A stretch of DNA of 19,876 nt from contig WTCF01000109.1 in assembly GCA_013138705.1 (NCBI GenBank), positions 1 to 19,876 on the forward strand, read 5' to 3'. How positions within the stretch are numbered: position 1 is the stretch's first letter; the number at the start of each line of letters is the position of its first letter. The position numbers and the translations under genes are program-made. The notes under the pieces are model-generated. The model searched no databases and was not told the origin of the DNA. It worked only from the letters and a program-made list of their open reading frames with translations. This document shows positions 1 through 7,520 of this stretch, one piece after another. The stretch comes from Deltaproteobacteria bacterium (GTDB taxonomy: Bacteria > Desulfobacterota > Dissulfuribacteria > Dissulfuribacterales > UBA3076).

Positions 1-473
1 CCGTCTCCTGTAACTGAGGAGACAGCCAGCACAGGAGCATCTTCCAGAAATGTGCCGGAGACAAAATCACTAACGTCCTCAGTGACCATTTCCAGCCATT
101 CCTTTTCCACAAGGTCCTTCTTGGTCAAAACAACAAGTCCCTTCTTAACTCCAAGGAGACGGCATATCTCCATGTGCTCTGTGGTCTGAGGCATGATTCC
201 TTCGTCACCGGCTACCACAAGGACAACGAAGTCCATCCCCATGGCTCCGGCCACCATGTTTTTTACAAAACGTTCATGGCCAGGGACGTCTACTACTCCC
301 ACTTGCCGGCCTGAAGGGAGAGAAAGAAAGGCAAAACCCAGTTCAATAGTGATGCCCCGCTCTTTTTCCTCTTTTAGCCTGTCGGTATCTATTCCGGTAA
401 GGGCCTTGACCAGGGCGGTCTTCCCGTGATCAATGTGGCCGGCAGTACCGAGAATGATGGTCTTGGTATCCAT
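1..473 (-). CDS. selB: Selenocysteine-specific elongation factor SelB, N-terminal part (cut by window edge)
   Basis: About 157 residues from the start codon ATG at 473 are present; the rest lies outside the window. The translation begins with the P-loop GHIDHGKT (residues 13-20). It continues with the switch I segment [18 protein letters not shown], whose form is typical of SelB rather than EF-Tu, then DVPGHE (G3) and TKKD (G4). SelB is the GTPase that delivers Sec-tRNA to in-frame UGA codons on the ribosome. The start lies 3 bases beyond the metG stop, so the two genes are probably co-transcribed. Its presence implies that the organism makes selenoproteins. I found none in this window. Confidence 0.95.
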   Translation of the reverse strand, partial: MDTKTIILGTAGHIDHGKTALVKALTGIDTDRLKEEKERGITIELGFAFLSLPSGRQVGVVDVPGHERFVKNMVAGAMGMDFVVLVVAGDEGIMPQTTEHMEICRLLGVKKGLVVLTKKDLVEKEWLEMVTEDVSDFVSGTFLEDAPVLAVSSVTGD

Positions 474-476
474 GAA

Positions 477-2384
477 TCAGCTCACCTTTGCCCCTGATTC
501 TGCCAGAGTGGCCACGGTAGTCAGATGAAGGCCCTTATCGTCTTTGGCCACAAGCAACATCCCCTCGGATCGTACTCCCCTGATCTTTACCGGCTTGAGA
601 TTGGCAACCACAACTACTTGCCTGCCGACAAGATCTTCAGGTGAAAAGTGTTCCGCAATACCGGCAACGATAGTTCGTTCTTCCGGACAGAGGACGTTAA
701 GCTTAATAAGCTTGTCTGCCTTGGGCACCCTCTCGGCAGCCGTTATCTTTGCCACCCTGAGGTCTATCTGTTGAAAATCCTCAAAGGAAACCTGTTTTTC
801 AGCATCTTCAGACACAGCCTCTTTTTTGACCTCCTTCTTGTCCTTTGCCGTCCCTGCTTCCAACCTCGGAAACAGGGACGGTATGCGCGAAGTCTTGGTC
901 CCGGGAGTCAGTATTCCCCATCGCCGGGCCACGTCAAGATTCAGGCCCTCCTGTGGGTCAAGACCTATGGCCTCCTGCATTTTCCTGGCGGTTGATGGCA
1001 TCACAGGAGCTACCAGGATCGAAAAAATTCGAAGAGACTCAAGGAGTGTATAGAGAACATTCCTCAACCGGCCGGCTTTAGCCGGGTCCTTGGCCAAGAC
1101 CCATGGGGCGGATGTGTCAATCACTTTGTTGGCCTTATTTATTACTTCCCAGACTGCCTGCATGGCCTTGTGCACTGCAAAGGACTCCATGGTCTTTTCC
1201 CAGGCAGGTACCAGCCTGAGCGCAGCCTCGCGCAGCTCTTTCTCCACTCCCTCCGGTTCTTGAGGTGCAGGGACCTCTCCCTTGACATATTTCCGGACCA
1301 TGGCCAGGGTGCGACTCACAAGATTTCCCAGGTCATTGGCAAGATCAGCGTTTATCCGTAGCGTGAAGGACTTTTCGCTAAATCCGGCATCCAGGCCAAA
1401 GACCATCTCCTGCATCAAACAGTATCTGGTTGCATCTACACCAAAGGACTCAACCAGACCCCTCGGCTGTATTACGTTTCCAAGGCTCTTGGACATCTTC
1501 TGATCACGGATCTGCCAGTAGCCGTGGACATGAAGACGCCTATAAGGCTTGAGTCCAATGGCCTTAAGCATGGTGGGCCAGTAAATGCCGTGTGGTTTCA
1601 GGATATCTTTGGCTATCACGTGTTCGGTCACCGGCCAGAACTTTGAAAAATTGGGGCCATCCGGATATCCCAACCCGGTCAGATAGTTGATCAGGGCATC
1701 AAACCAGACATAGGTTACAAATTTATCGTCAAAGGGAAGGGGTATGCCCCACGTGAGACGGCTGACGGGCCTTGAGATGCAGAGGTCATCCAGGGGATCC
1801 TTTAAGAAGGACAGTACTTCATTCCTGTAACGCTCAGGTGTGATGAACAACGGGTGATTCTTTATGTGGTCTATCAGCCAGTCCTGATAACGGCTCATAA
1901 GGAAGAAATAATTTTTTTCCTTCAACCGTACAGGGACAGTACCATGGTCCGGGCACTTTCCGTCCTCAAGCTCCCGTTCCATATAAAAGCGTTCACACCC
2001 AAAACAGTAAAGCCCCTCATATTCCCTGAAAACTATGTCCCCTCTGTCATGGACATCCTGCAGTATGCGCTGCACGGTTGCGATATGTTCCGGTTCCGTG
2101 GTGCGAATAAATCTGTCAGGCTCAATGCCCAGAAGGGGCCAGGACTCCCTGAACAAGGAGCTTATCCTGTCTGCATAGGTCTTTGGGTCTGTTCCCTGCC
2201 TCTCTGCTGCCTGAACAACTTTGTCCCCATGTTCATCTGTTCCGGTCAGAAAAAAGGTCTCCTCCCCGCGAAGCTTGTGGAACCGGTTCTGCACATCCGT
2301 AATCACAGTTGAATATGCGTGTCCCAGATGAGGTTCTGCATTCACGTAGTAAATGGGTGTTGTTATGTAGAATCTGTTTTTCAT
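477..2384 (-). CDS. metG: Methionyl-tRNA synthetase with C-terminal tRNA-binding domain
   Basis: This 635-residue class I aminoacyl-tRNA synthetase charges tRNA-Met in the cytoplasm. The signature HLGH (residues 19-22, the HIGH motif) and KMSKS (296-300) are intact. A zinc-knuckle pattern CxxC...CPDH spans residues 127-146, with His in place of the last Cys. The last ~100 residues form the OB-fold tRNA-binding domain (EDFQQIDLRVAKI) that dimerises many bacterial MetG enzymes. The length matches the tRBD-bearing family (~640). The frame stays open upstream to 2636, but homology begins at MKNRFYITTP, so ATG 2384 is chosen. It lies 19 bases after the ricT stop and has no obvious Shine-Dalgarno sequence, so translational coupling is likely. 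Confidence 0.97.
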   Translation of the reverse strand: MKNRFYITTPIYYVNAEPHLGHAYSTVITDVQNRFHKLRGEETFFLTGTDEHGDKVVQAAERQGTDPKTYADRISSLFRESWPLLGIEPDRFIRTTEPEHIATVQRILQDVHDRGDIVFREYEGLYCFGCERFYMERELEDGKCPDHGTVPVRLKEKNYFFLMSRYQDWLIDHIKNHPLFITPERYRNEVLSFLKDPLDDLCISRPVSRLTWGIPLPFDDKFVTYVWFDALINYLTGLGYPDGPNFSKFWPVTEHVIAKDILKPHGIYWPTMLKAIGLKPYRRLHVHGYWQIRDQKMSKSLGNVIQPRGLVESFGVDATRYCLMQEMVFGLDAGFSEKSFTLRINADLANDLGNLVSRTLAMVRKYVKGEVPAPQEPEGVEKELREAALRLVPAWEKTMESFAVHKAMQAVWEVINKANKVIDTSAPWVLAKDPAKAGRLRNVLYTLLESLRIFSILVAPVMPSTARKMQEAIGLDPQEGLNLDVARRWGILTPGTKTSRIPSLFPRLEAGTAKDKKEVKKEAVSEDAEKQVSFEDFQQIDLRVAKITAAERVPKADKLIKLNVLCPEERTIVAGIAEHFSPEDLVGRQVVVVANLKPVKIRGVRSEGMLLVAKDDKGLHLTTVATLAESGAKVS

Positions 2385-2403
2385 TGAGTAGTTTACTGAT
2401 AGG

Positions 2404-3510
2404 TTAGGAATTTCCTTTTTTGGCCTTGGATTGCACACCTCTTCCTTTATTATGCTTATTCTTTCCTTTAGCTCTATCCTTGGGACGGCTGGCATTATCT
2501 TTAGATGCAGTTGAATGCTCCTGCCTCTTTTTCTCCGTCCCCGGTTTACTTCCAGATCGCTTTTGCTTTGGTGAATGGGTAATTGATTTAGCTGAAGATT
2601 TAGGCTTTTTCTTTTGTTGCAAACGATGTTGCTCAAGCTCTGAAATTTTAAATTCTAGTTGCGTGTTATCAGAAAGAACCACTGTGACTGTCCGGCTCAG
2701 GATGTCTTGGCGCACTACTTTACCTTGCCCAGCAGGAGTATCACAAAGTTTTCCAAGAAGGGGCATGTCTTTGGCTAATTCCAGATATATTCCATACTCA
2801 TAGGTAAGACAGCATAGCAATCTACCGCAAATTCCAGATATTTTGTTTGGATTCAAGGGGAGATTCTGGGTTTTGGCCATCTTTATGGATACAGGATCAA
2901 AACCCTGAAGAAAGCTGGCACAACAGAACTCCCGGCCACAAACTCCTACTCCTCCTATCATTTTGGTCTCGTGTCTTATGCCTATCTGACGCATTTCAAC
3001 TCTTGTCCGCAGGGTCTTTACCAAGTCCTTTACTAATTCCCTGAAGTCTACTCTGCCCTCTGCAGAATAGTAAAAAATGACCTTGCTTCCATCGAAAAAA
3101 CTCTCCACCCTGACTAGCTTCATGGAAAGACCTAGGGCACGAACACGCTCTGCGCAGACATCACGGGCGACTTTTTCCCGATCCAGATTCCGATAGTAGA
3201 GTTCTATTTCATGGGTGCTGGCCAAACGCTCCACCTTGGGAGGAAGGGCCTTCCCAGGCATTTCGATCACTACAGGACGTCCGAGTACCCGGCCAACCTC
3301 GATTCCGTGTTCTGTGGGCACCACTACCCACTCTGCATCCATTACCGGAACATTACCAGCATTGTAGTGGGACGGAGGCCATTTTGGCCTGAAGCGGACC
3401 GCGATAAGTACTATGGATGCTTCATCCTTAACCCCGTTGCCGTTATTCGGTCCTTTGAGGTCTGATGTCGGGGTATCAGGTTCATTATTCTGTTCCTGAT
3501 CGCTCGCCAT
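2404..3510 (-). CDS. ricT: PSP1-domain protein, RicT/YaaT family, with basic C-terminal tail
   Basis: A 368-residue protein with a PSP1 C-terminal domain. Two CGxxxCC clusters (residues 191-197 and 228-234) match the cysteines that bind an Fe-S cluster in Bacillus RicT (YaaT). In Bacillus that protein works with RicA and RicF in RNA maturation with RNase Y. Whether this role holds here is unknown, since the family is also widespread outside Firmicutes. An Asp/Asn/Glu-rich leader (1-30) precedes the conserved core. Residues ~298-368 are a Lys/Arg/Ser-rich tail, probably disordered and possibly RNA-binding. ATG 3510 is preferred over ATG 3531 because GAAGGAAA lies 8-10 bases upstream of it. ricT-metG adjacency is common; the usual upstream tmk-holB genes are absent. 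Confidence 0.9.
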   Translation of the reverse strand: MASDQEQNNEPDTPTSDLKGPNNGNGVKDEASIVLIAVRFRPKWPPSHYNAGNVPVMDAEWVVVPTEHGIEVGRVLGRPVVIEMPGKALPPKVERLASTHEIELYYRNLDREKVARDVCAERVRALGLSMKLVRVESFFDGSKVIFYYSAEGRVDFRELVKDLVKTLRTRVEMRQIGIRHETKMIGGVGVCGREFCCASFLQGFDPVSIKMAKTQNLPLNPNKISGICGRLLCCLTYEYGIYLELAKDMPLLGKLCDTPAGQGKVVRQDILSRTVTVVLSDNTQLEFKISELEQHRLQQKKKPKSSAKSITHSPKQKRSGSKPGTEKKRQEHSTASKDNASRPKDRAKGKNKHNKGRGVQSKAKKGNS

Positions 3511-3531
3511 TTCTATATTTCCTTCTTTCAT

Positions 3532-3732
3532 AAATTTGCATAATAACAGATTCTTTTAAGAAAATCCCCCAACCCGGATAAAACTGAACAAAAGCAAGCG
3601 GTATTAAGCAAAAATTCTGTGGACTTTCTTGACTGGATTAACTGGATCTACATGATTTCTTTACTTTTGTCATATCCTGATCATCCTGTATATCCTGTCA
3701 AAAAATGGGAATTCCTATACGTCCACAGCAGG
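3532..3732. other. Spacer upstream of ricT with short-unit inverted repeat
   Basis: About 200 bases without a gene. The main content is the inverted repeat at 3629-3701, listed separately. The remainder is AT-rich. No convincing sigma-70 promoter for ricT could be picked by eye. Confidence 0.6.
3629..3701. repeat. Inverted repeat built of 9-bp GGAT-type units
   Basis: The left arm (3629-3657) reads TTGACTGGATTAACTGGATC and onward, in ~9-bp steps of TGGATTAAC type. The right arm (3671-3701) is its reverse complement with a few changes: units ATCCTGATC, ATCCTGTAT, ATCCTGTCA. About 13 bases separate the arms, so one strand can fold into a long imperfect hairpin. No T-tract follows on either side, so it is not a standard terminator. 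Similar short-unit arrays recur in spacers of environmental Gram-negatives (recollection, not searched). Confidence 0.75.
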
Positions 3733-4047
3733 TCAGTTGCCTTGATCCGGGTCAAACAACCAGATTTCTATGCAGTCTTTCAGCCTCAAGAAGTCATTGT
3801 CATTGGCAATAATGCCATGGGCCTTGGACTTGAAGGCAGTTGCCGCATGGATTGCATCAGGTGTGCGGATTCGGTAAAGCGCCCTTAAGCGGGCTGCTTC
3901 ATCTGATATCTCAGGAGACAAATTAACAACTTCCAGATTAGGGAAATTTGTCAGAATGCGTATAAGTCCCTCGGCTCTTTTAGGGTCTTTTTCTCGATAG
4001 GCCGGAACGAGCTCGCCCTTCGAAGCATATGCCTCACGTGAGCTCAA
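3733..4047 (-). pseudogene. PIN-domain (VapC-like) toxin remnant, N-terminal part missing
   Basis: The open frame encodes ~104 residues whose homologous part starts near LVPAYREKD (about position 4011) and runs to the stop. It keeps the PIN C-terminal half: the third acidic site in RTPDAIHAAT and the fourth in NDNDFLRL. The first ~35-40 residues are missing, including the first catalytic Asp (DTS/DTN motif) and the conserved Glu. The frame has only a TTG for a start, and it overlaps the 3' end of tonB by 14 bases. No antitoxin gene is present. An intact family member would be about 130-140 residues and act as an Mg-dependent RNase. This copy should be inactive. The breakpoint probably lies at ~4010-4035, against the tonB stop. 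Confidence 0.75.
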
Positions 4048-4723
4048 ACACTATGGTAAGCTCCAATGGGATATCTCCCTTAAAAAGACTTGCTGGTGCT
4101 TTCGGAAACGGGGCCGCATCCTTTACTGCCGTGAGCGCTGCTCCATCCAGAGCCTTGTTCCCTGACGTCTTCACAACCTCGGCCGACCTGATATCTCCTT
4201 GAGGTAGAATTACAAAGCATACGGTCACACTGCCTTCTATCTGTCTGATCCTGGCATTTTCAGGATATTTCTTGTGTCTTTCTATTCTGAGCCGCACCAT
4301 CTCAAGATAGCTGTCGGCTGTTGTATAATCGCCGGACGCTGCAAGCTGATCCGGACTCCACTCGGAGATATCCTGGCTGGAAACATCCGGGATATCCGGC
4401 ATGCTTATCCCCTCCACAAGGCTGTCGGGCAGGTCTTTTTCAACCGGTTCAATGCTTACCGGTTTTAAGCGGGGTGCGAGCCGGGGTACTCTCGGATCTT
4501 TAATTTCCTGTGGCTGATCAGGCGGCTTGGGTCTGTGACGCGGCCTGGGGATACTCCTTGTGGGAGCTTTTGATATGTTTTGAAGTGTTAACTCAATGTA
4601 AGCAAGCGAGCTTGAACAGTAGAGTCCTGAAATATGCATGAACAGGACAAGATGTATAACAAAGGATACGCACAACAGACCATACAAAAGCCGGTTGGGA
4701 CTTCTTTTGGACTGGGATTTCAC
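4034..4723 (-). CDS. tonB: TonB family energy transducer
   Basis: A 229-residue protein with TonB layout. It has a short basic N-terminus, one membrane anchor (~residues 12-33), a Pro-rich periplasmic spacer (PRPRHRPKPPDQPQ and following), and the C-terminal TonB domain (~140-229) with YPENARIRQIEGSV and a final ELTIVFEL strand. It couples the ExbB-ExbD proton motor to outer-membrane receptors. The start is GTG at 4723, 7 bases after the exbD stop; no clear Shine-Dalgarno sequence is visible, so translation may depend on coupling. It is the last gene of the repeat protein - exbB - exbD - tonB operon. No TonB-dependent receptor lies in the window, so the substrate is unknown. Confidence 0.9.
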   Translation of the reverse strand: MKSQSKRSPNRLLYGLLCVSFVIHLVLFMHISGLYCSSSLAYIELTLQNISKAPTRSIPRPRHRPKPPDQPQEIKDPRVPRLAPRLKPVSIEPVEKDLPDSLVEGISMPDIPDVSSQDISEWSPDQLAASGDYTTADSYLEMVRLRIERHKKYPENARIRQIEGSVTVCFVILPQGDIRSAEVVKTSGNKALDGAALTAVKDAAPFPKAPASLFKGDIPLELTIVFELT

Positions 4724-4730
4724 TTTAAAT

Positions 4731-5138
4731 TTAAAATTCTTTTTCAGTGGCCAGACAGAGCCGTCCAGCCCCGGCCGCCTTTACCACATCCATAACCTTT
4801 ACAGCCTTATTAAGGATTACGGCCCGGTCAGCCCTGACAACGACCAGCTTGTCTTCCTTGCCCCCGATCATCTCCTTGAGCCCATCAAAAAGCGCAGCCA
4901 TGGAGACCTCCTTGGTTCCAAGAAATGCCCTTCCCTGCTGATCCACATAGACAGTGATCACCTCTTCGGTCTGTGGAGCCGAGGCCTTGGCCTGGGGAAG
5001 TTTTATCTTGATTCCCTCTTCAACCATAAAATTGGTAGTAAGCAGGAAATAAATCAAAAGGAGAAATACTATATCAATGAGCGATGTCAGGGGGACCTGG
5101 ACTCCCTTACGAGCCCTTCGTTTGGGATGAACAAGCAT
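4731..5138 (-). CDS. exbD: ExbD/TolR biopolymer transport protein
   Basis: 135 residues, the usual ExbD/TolR length. A basic cytoplasmic N-terminus (HPKRRARKG) precedes one transmembrane helix containing the essential Asp in SLIDIVFLLL (D22), the proton-carrying residue of this family. The periplasmic domain follows, with the IKLPQAKA strand and the VVVRADRAV motif. Together with ExbB it forms the proton-driven motor that acts on TonB. It lies 7 bases after exbB and 7 bases before tonB. TolR is the alternative name, but adjacency to a TonB-type gene and the absence of tolA, tolB and pal favour ExbD. Confidence 0.92.
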   Translation of the reverse strand: MLVHPKRRARKGVQVPLTSLIDIVFLLLIYFLLTTNFMVEEGIKIKLPQAKASAPQTEEVITVYVDQQGRAFLGTKEVSMAALFDGLKEMIGGKEDKLVVVRADRAVILNKAVKVMDVVKAAGAGRLCLATEKEF

Positions 5139-5145
5139 GATCAGG

Positions 5146-5748
5146 TCATCTTCCTGCAGTCTTGATAAAGGTCACCATTCCGTCCTGGAGCTGGGCCTCA
5201 TATTTGTCCACACGCGATACGAGATAGCTGTGGGACACCATGGTGGGAAGGGCCACGGCAAGGCCCAAGGCCGTAGTCAGCATGGCCTCCCATATACCGC
5301 CGGCAAGGACAGCAGCATTGACCTTGCCACCCATCTGCTGGATGACCATAAAGGCCTTAATCATACCGATAACCGTTCCCAGAAGACCGAGTAACGGAGC
5401 AATACTTCCAATAGTAGCAAGCACCTGGAGATATCGGGAAAGCTCCCTGACCTCCTCCCCTGTAGAGTGAACGACCACTGTCTCAAAGGTTTCCCGGTCA
5501 TTATCTATGACCTCCAAGGCACTTGCCAGGATGCGTGCCATGGGAGATTTGCTCCCTCTTGCAAGCTCAATGGCCTGATCAAGTTCACCGTTTCGCACAT
5601 GCCTGGCGACATTCTTCACCAATCCAAAACCCCGGATGCGTATCCTGGAAAAATGGATCAACCTTTCCAGTAAAATGGCAAGAGCAACCATAGAGCACAA
5701 AAGGATCGGCACCACAAGAATGCCCCCCTTTGCCAGAAAATCGATCAT
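5146..5748 (-). CDS. exbB: ExbB/TolQ/MotA-type proton channel protein
   Basis: A 200-residue inner-membrane protein with three predicted helices: residues ~8-28 (ILVVPILLCSMVALAILLE), ~110-132 (containing GSIAPLLGLLGTVIGMIKAF) and ~150-175. The third contains WEAMLTTALGLAVALP, with the Glu and Thr positions typical of the ExbB/TolQ proton path. It forms the pentameric channel around the ExbD helices. A Shine-Dalgarno run (GAGAGGGTAAGT) precedes ATG 5748, and the start is 2 bases after the stop of the repeat protein, which indicates co-translation. Confidence 0.93.
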   Translation of the reverse strand: MIDFLAKGGILVVPILLCSMVALAILLERLIHFSRIRIRGFGLVKNVARHVRNGELDQAIELARGSKSPMARILASALEVIDNDRETFETVVVHSTGEEVRELSRYLQVLATIGSIAPLLGLLGTVIGMIKAFMVIQQMGGKVNAAVLAGGIWEAMLTTALGLAVALPTMVSHSYLVSRVDKYEAQLQDGMVTFIKTAGR

Positions 5749-5750
5749 AC

Positions 5751-6638
5751 TTACCCTCTCTTCCCTTCTCCATGTTCAACAACATCCGGTTTGCCGTCAT
5801 AATTCAGGTCTATCAAACGTTTCACCATTGCCTCTGACTCATCGAACTCTTCCCATAGATCCGGCTTTCCGTCTGCGTTTGTGTCTTCCTCGACAGTGAT
5901 CAGGCTTCCTTTATGATAGTGATACCAGGTATCCACACGGCCATCTCCCGTAAGATCCTTTTCCGCCCGGATCGCCTCTTCATCGCCGTTGTAAAACCAG
6001 GTGATATCCAGGTGATCAACGGCCTCATGCCTTTCCTGGCTCTTGACCAGTTTACTCTCAGCACTGTAATGTTCCCTGACATCCGGACTGCCGTCACTGT
6101 CTTCATCAATCTCCTTGAGCCTTAAGACGTTCTTTTTATAGCAATAGCGACCCTCTGGATTCTTATCTTCATCAGAATCAATTTCCATCACCATGGACCA
6201 TGGGGATCTGTCGAACCACTCAGTGATCTCAAAGCGGCCGTCATTATCCTTGTCCATGATAAGCCGGTATTTCTTGTCATTCCTGTAGAAGATCTTTAGG
6301 CTGATCTTGCCTATACCTTTCTCGTCTCTTTCCACCCTTGCAAGCTGTCCGTTTTTATAATATTCCCAGGTGTCGATCCTCCCGTTAAGATCCGCATCGC
6401 TTTCGACCCTTATGATCTGCTCTTTTTCGTAATACTGGAATCGATCCATGACCTCATCAGCATTGCTGTCGATCTCGAGCTTGATGATCCTGCCGCGTTT
6501 ATCAAAAAGGGCGATCTGATCTATCTTGCCATCCTCATTCGTGTCCTGCCTCATGATCTTTTCCTGTGCCCATGCAGGTGCAGTCAGCAACGCAGCAACC
6601 ACGGCCGGTATGAGAAAAAATGCGAAAAAATGCCTCAT
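5751..6638 (-). CDS. Secreted calcium-loop (EF-hand/thrombospondin-3-like) repeat protein, 11 units
   Basis: A 295-residue protein of unknown function. It has a signal peptide (residues 1-24, cleavage after PAWA) followed entirely by tandem units with a period of about 24 residues. Unit starts fall near residues 32, 57, 81, 105, 129, 154, 178, 205, 228, 252 and 277. Each good unit has an acidic loop DxNxDGxxD (for example DTNEDGKID, DLTGDGRVD, DLNYDGKPD), then an aromatic stretch such as WEYYKNGQLARVE. Units 2, 3, 4, 6 and 8 have damaged loops. Calcium binding in the periplasm is inferred. It is the first gene of the exbB-exbD-tonB operon. The frame is open to a TTG at 6761 and there is another ATG at 6686; ATG 6638 is chosen because it gives a clean signal peptide. 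No start has a good ribosome binding site. Confidence 0.82.
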   Translation of the reverse strand: MRHFFAFFLIPAVVAALLTAPAWAQEKIMRQDTNEDGKIDQIALFDKRGRIIKLEIDSNADEVMDRFQYYEKEQIIRVESDADLNGRIDTWEYYKNGQLARVERDEKGIGKISLKIFYRNDKKYRLIMDKDNDGRFEITEWFDRSPWSMVMEIDSDEDKNPEGRYCYKKNVLRLKEIDEDSDGSPDVREHYSAESKLVKSQERHEAVDHLDITWFYNGDEEAIRAEKDLTGDGRVDTWYHYHKGSLITVEEDTNADGKPDLWEEFDESEAMVKRLIDLNYDGKPDVVEHGEGKRG

Positions 6639-6764
6639 AACAATACATTGGCAGCAGGAACAAAAATAACGCAGTCTCTTTTCCATTAGGAATATTAAAT
6701 GAAAGCCCTCCTCCAATAATACATCCTTTGCAAAAGTGCTACAATTGTCAAAAAATGTCAACTC

Positions 6765-6950
6765 CTAGGACACGTAAAGGAATAACTCCTCGGTTTTGCA
6801 TCTCATCTTCAGGCCATCTTTGATCGATTTTCAATCACAAAATCCTCAACATAACACTGCTATGCCTGCGGTTTTGCTCAATCAAATCGACCAAATCCGA
6901 CCTAAATCTGAGCGCAAATTCCAATGACTTATTCCTTTACGGGTCCTTAG
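6765..6950. mobile_element. MITE-like 186-bp imperfect palindrome
   Basis: The left end reads CTAGGACACGTAAAGGAATA and the right end, read on the other strand, reads CTAAGGACCCGTAAAGGAAT. The likeness continues inward with small gaps through TTTGC, GATCGATTT/GGTCGATTT and CAAAATCC/CAAAACC to a centre at ~6857 (CATAACACTGCTATG). It encodes no protein. It fits a non-autonomous transposable element or a large structured RNA or DNA element. No clear target duplication is visible beyond a possible TA or TTA. It abuts the 5' region of the calcium-loop repeat gene. Confidence 0.65.
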
Positions 6951-6974
6951 AATCTTGAATTTTTTTTGTTCAAT

Positions 6975-6999
6975 ATCCCGGGTGGTATTCCACCAGGAT
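6975..6999 (-). other. Small hairpin downstream of rimI
   Basis: ATCCnGGTGG - AATA - CCACCnGGAT can pair on the minus strand, 26 bases after the rimI stop. An A-run rather than a T-run follows on the transcript, so it is not a typical intrinsic terminator. It could stabilise the mRNA 3' end. Confidence 0.35.
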
Positions 7000-7024
7000 C
7001 AGGTATGAAAGGAGAAAGGCAGGA

Positions 7025-7483
7025 CTACTGAGGCATAAGGTCTAAGGAAAGAATTAAGGCGTCCTCTTTGTTGTCCGGATAGTACCCTTTCCTGGTGCCT
7101 GTTTGAATAAAACCAAATCCGGTGTACAGAACCAGGGCCGCGGTATTTGATCTCCGCATCTCCAGATACGCCTGTTCTATGCCCATCTCTATACAATTCT
7201 GCAACACAAGCCCAAGAAGACGTTTGCCCAAGCCTTTGCGCCTGAGCACCGGATGGACAGCCAGTTTGAGGATTTCCATTTCGTCGGCTACATTAAAAAA
7301 GGACAAATAGGCAGCCAATTCCCCCCTTTTTTTGAGCCCAAAGATATAATACTGCTTTTGCTTAAGACACAGCCAGAATTGCTGTTCCGTCCATGCGTGA
7401 GGAAAACAGATTTTTTCAAGGGCAACCAGATAGTCAAGATCGCAAAGGCCCAATCTGCTGAATTCATAAGAAAAGTCGTTCAT
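7025..7483 (-). CDS. rimI: Ribosomal protein S18-alanine N-acetyltransferase
   Basis: A 152-residue GNAT-fold acetyltransferase. The acetyl-CoA loop RRKGLG lies at residues 81-86, preceded by ILKLAVHP. The RimI-type motif LEMRRSNTAALVLYTGFGF contains the residues that correspond to the catalytic Glu (E108) and Tyr (Y120) of Salmonella RimI. The N-terminus ALEKICFPHAWTEQQF matches the substrate-side region of the family. It acetylates the N-terminal alanine of ribosomal protein S18. ATG 7483 has no strong Shine-Dalgarno sequence. It lies 37 bases downstream of the DUF2784 gene and is probably co-transcribed with it. Confidence 0.9.
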   Translation of the reverse strand: MNDFSYEFSRLGLCDLDYLVALEKICFPHAWTEQQFWLCLKQKQYYIFGLKKRGELAAYLSFFNVADEMEILKLAVHPVLRRKGLGKRLLGLVLQNCIEMGIEQAYLEMRRSNTAALVLYTGFGFIQTGTRKGYYPDNKEDALILSLDLMPQ

Positions 7484-7520
7484 AGGATATCGTGGCTTTC
7501 ACAGCCACCCGGCATATTGC

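Noticed and set aside
2420..2803. Plus-strand frame of 127 codons opposite ricT
   Set aside because: It is a mirror of the Lys-rich tail and core of ricT on the other strand (Leu/Phe/Ser-rich), with no independent evidence.
6639..6761. Longer start (TTG 6761 or ATG 6686) for the calcium-loop repeat protein
   Set aside because: The extra residues are Cys-rich and basic, and they bury the signal peptide. The stretch also contains TTGACA-like sequence and abuts the palindromic element, so it is more likely leader or promoter.
6959..6999. Intrinsic terminator at the hairpin and T-run after rimI
   Set aside because: On the rimI transcript the hairpin is followed by an A-run. On the plus strand the T-run precedes the hairpin. 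Neither orientation works as a rho-independent terminator.
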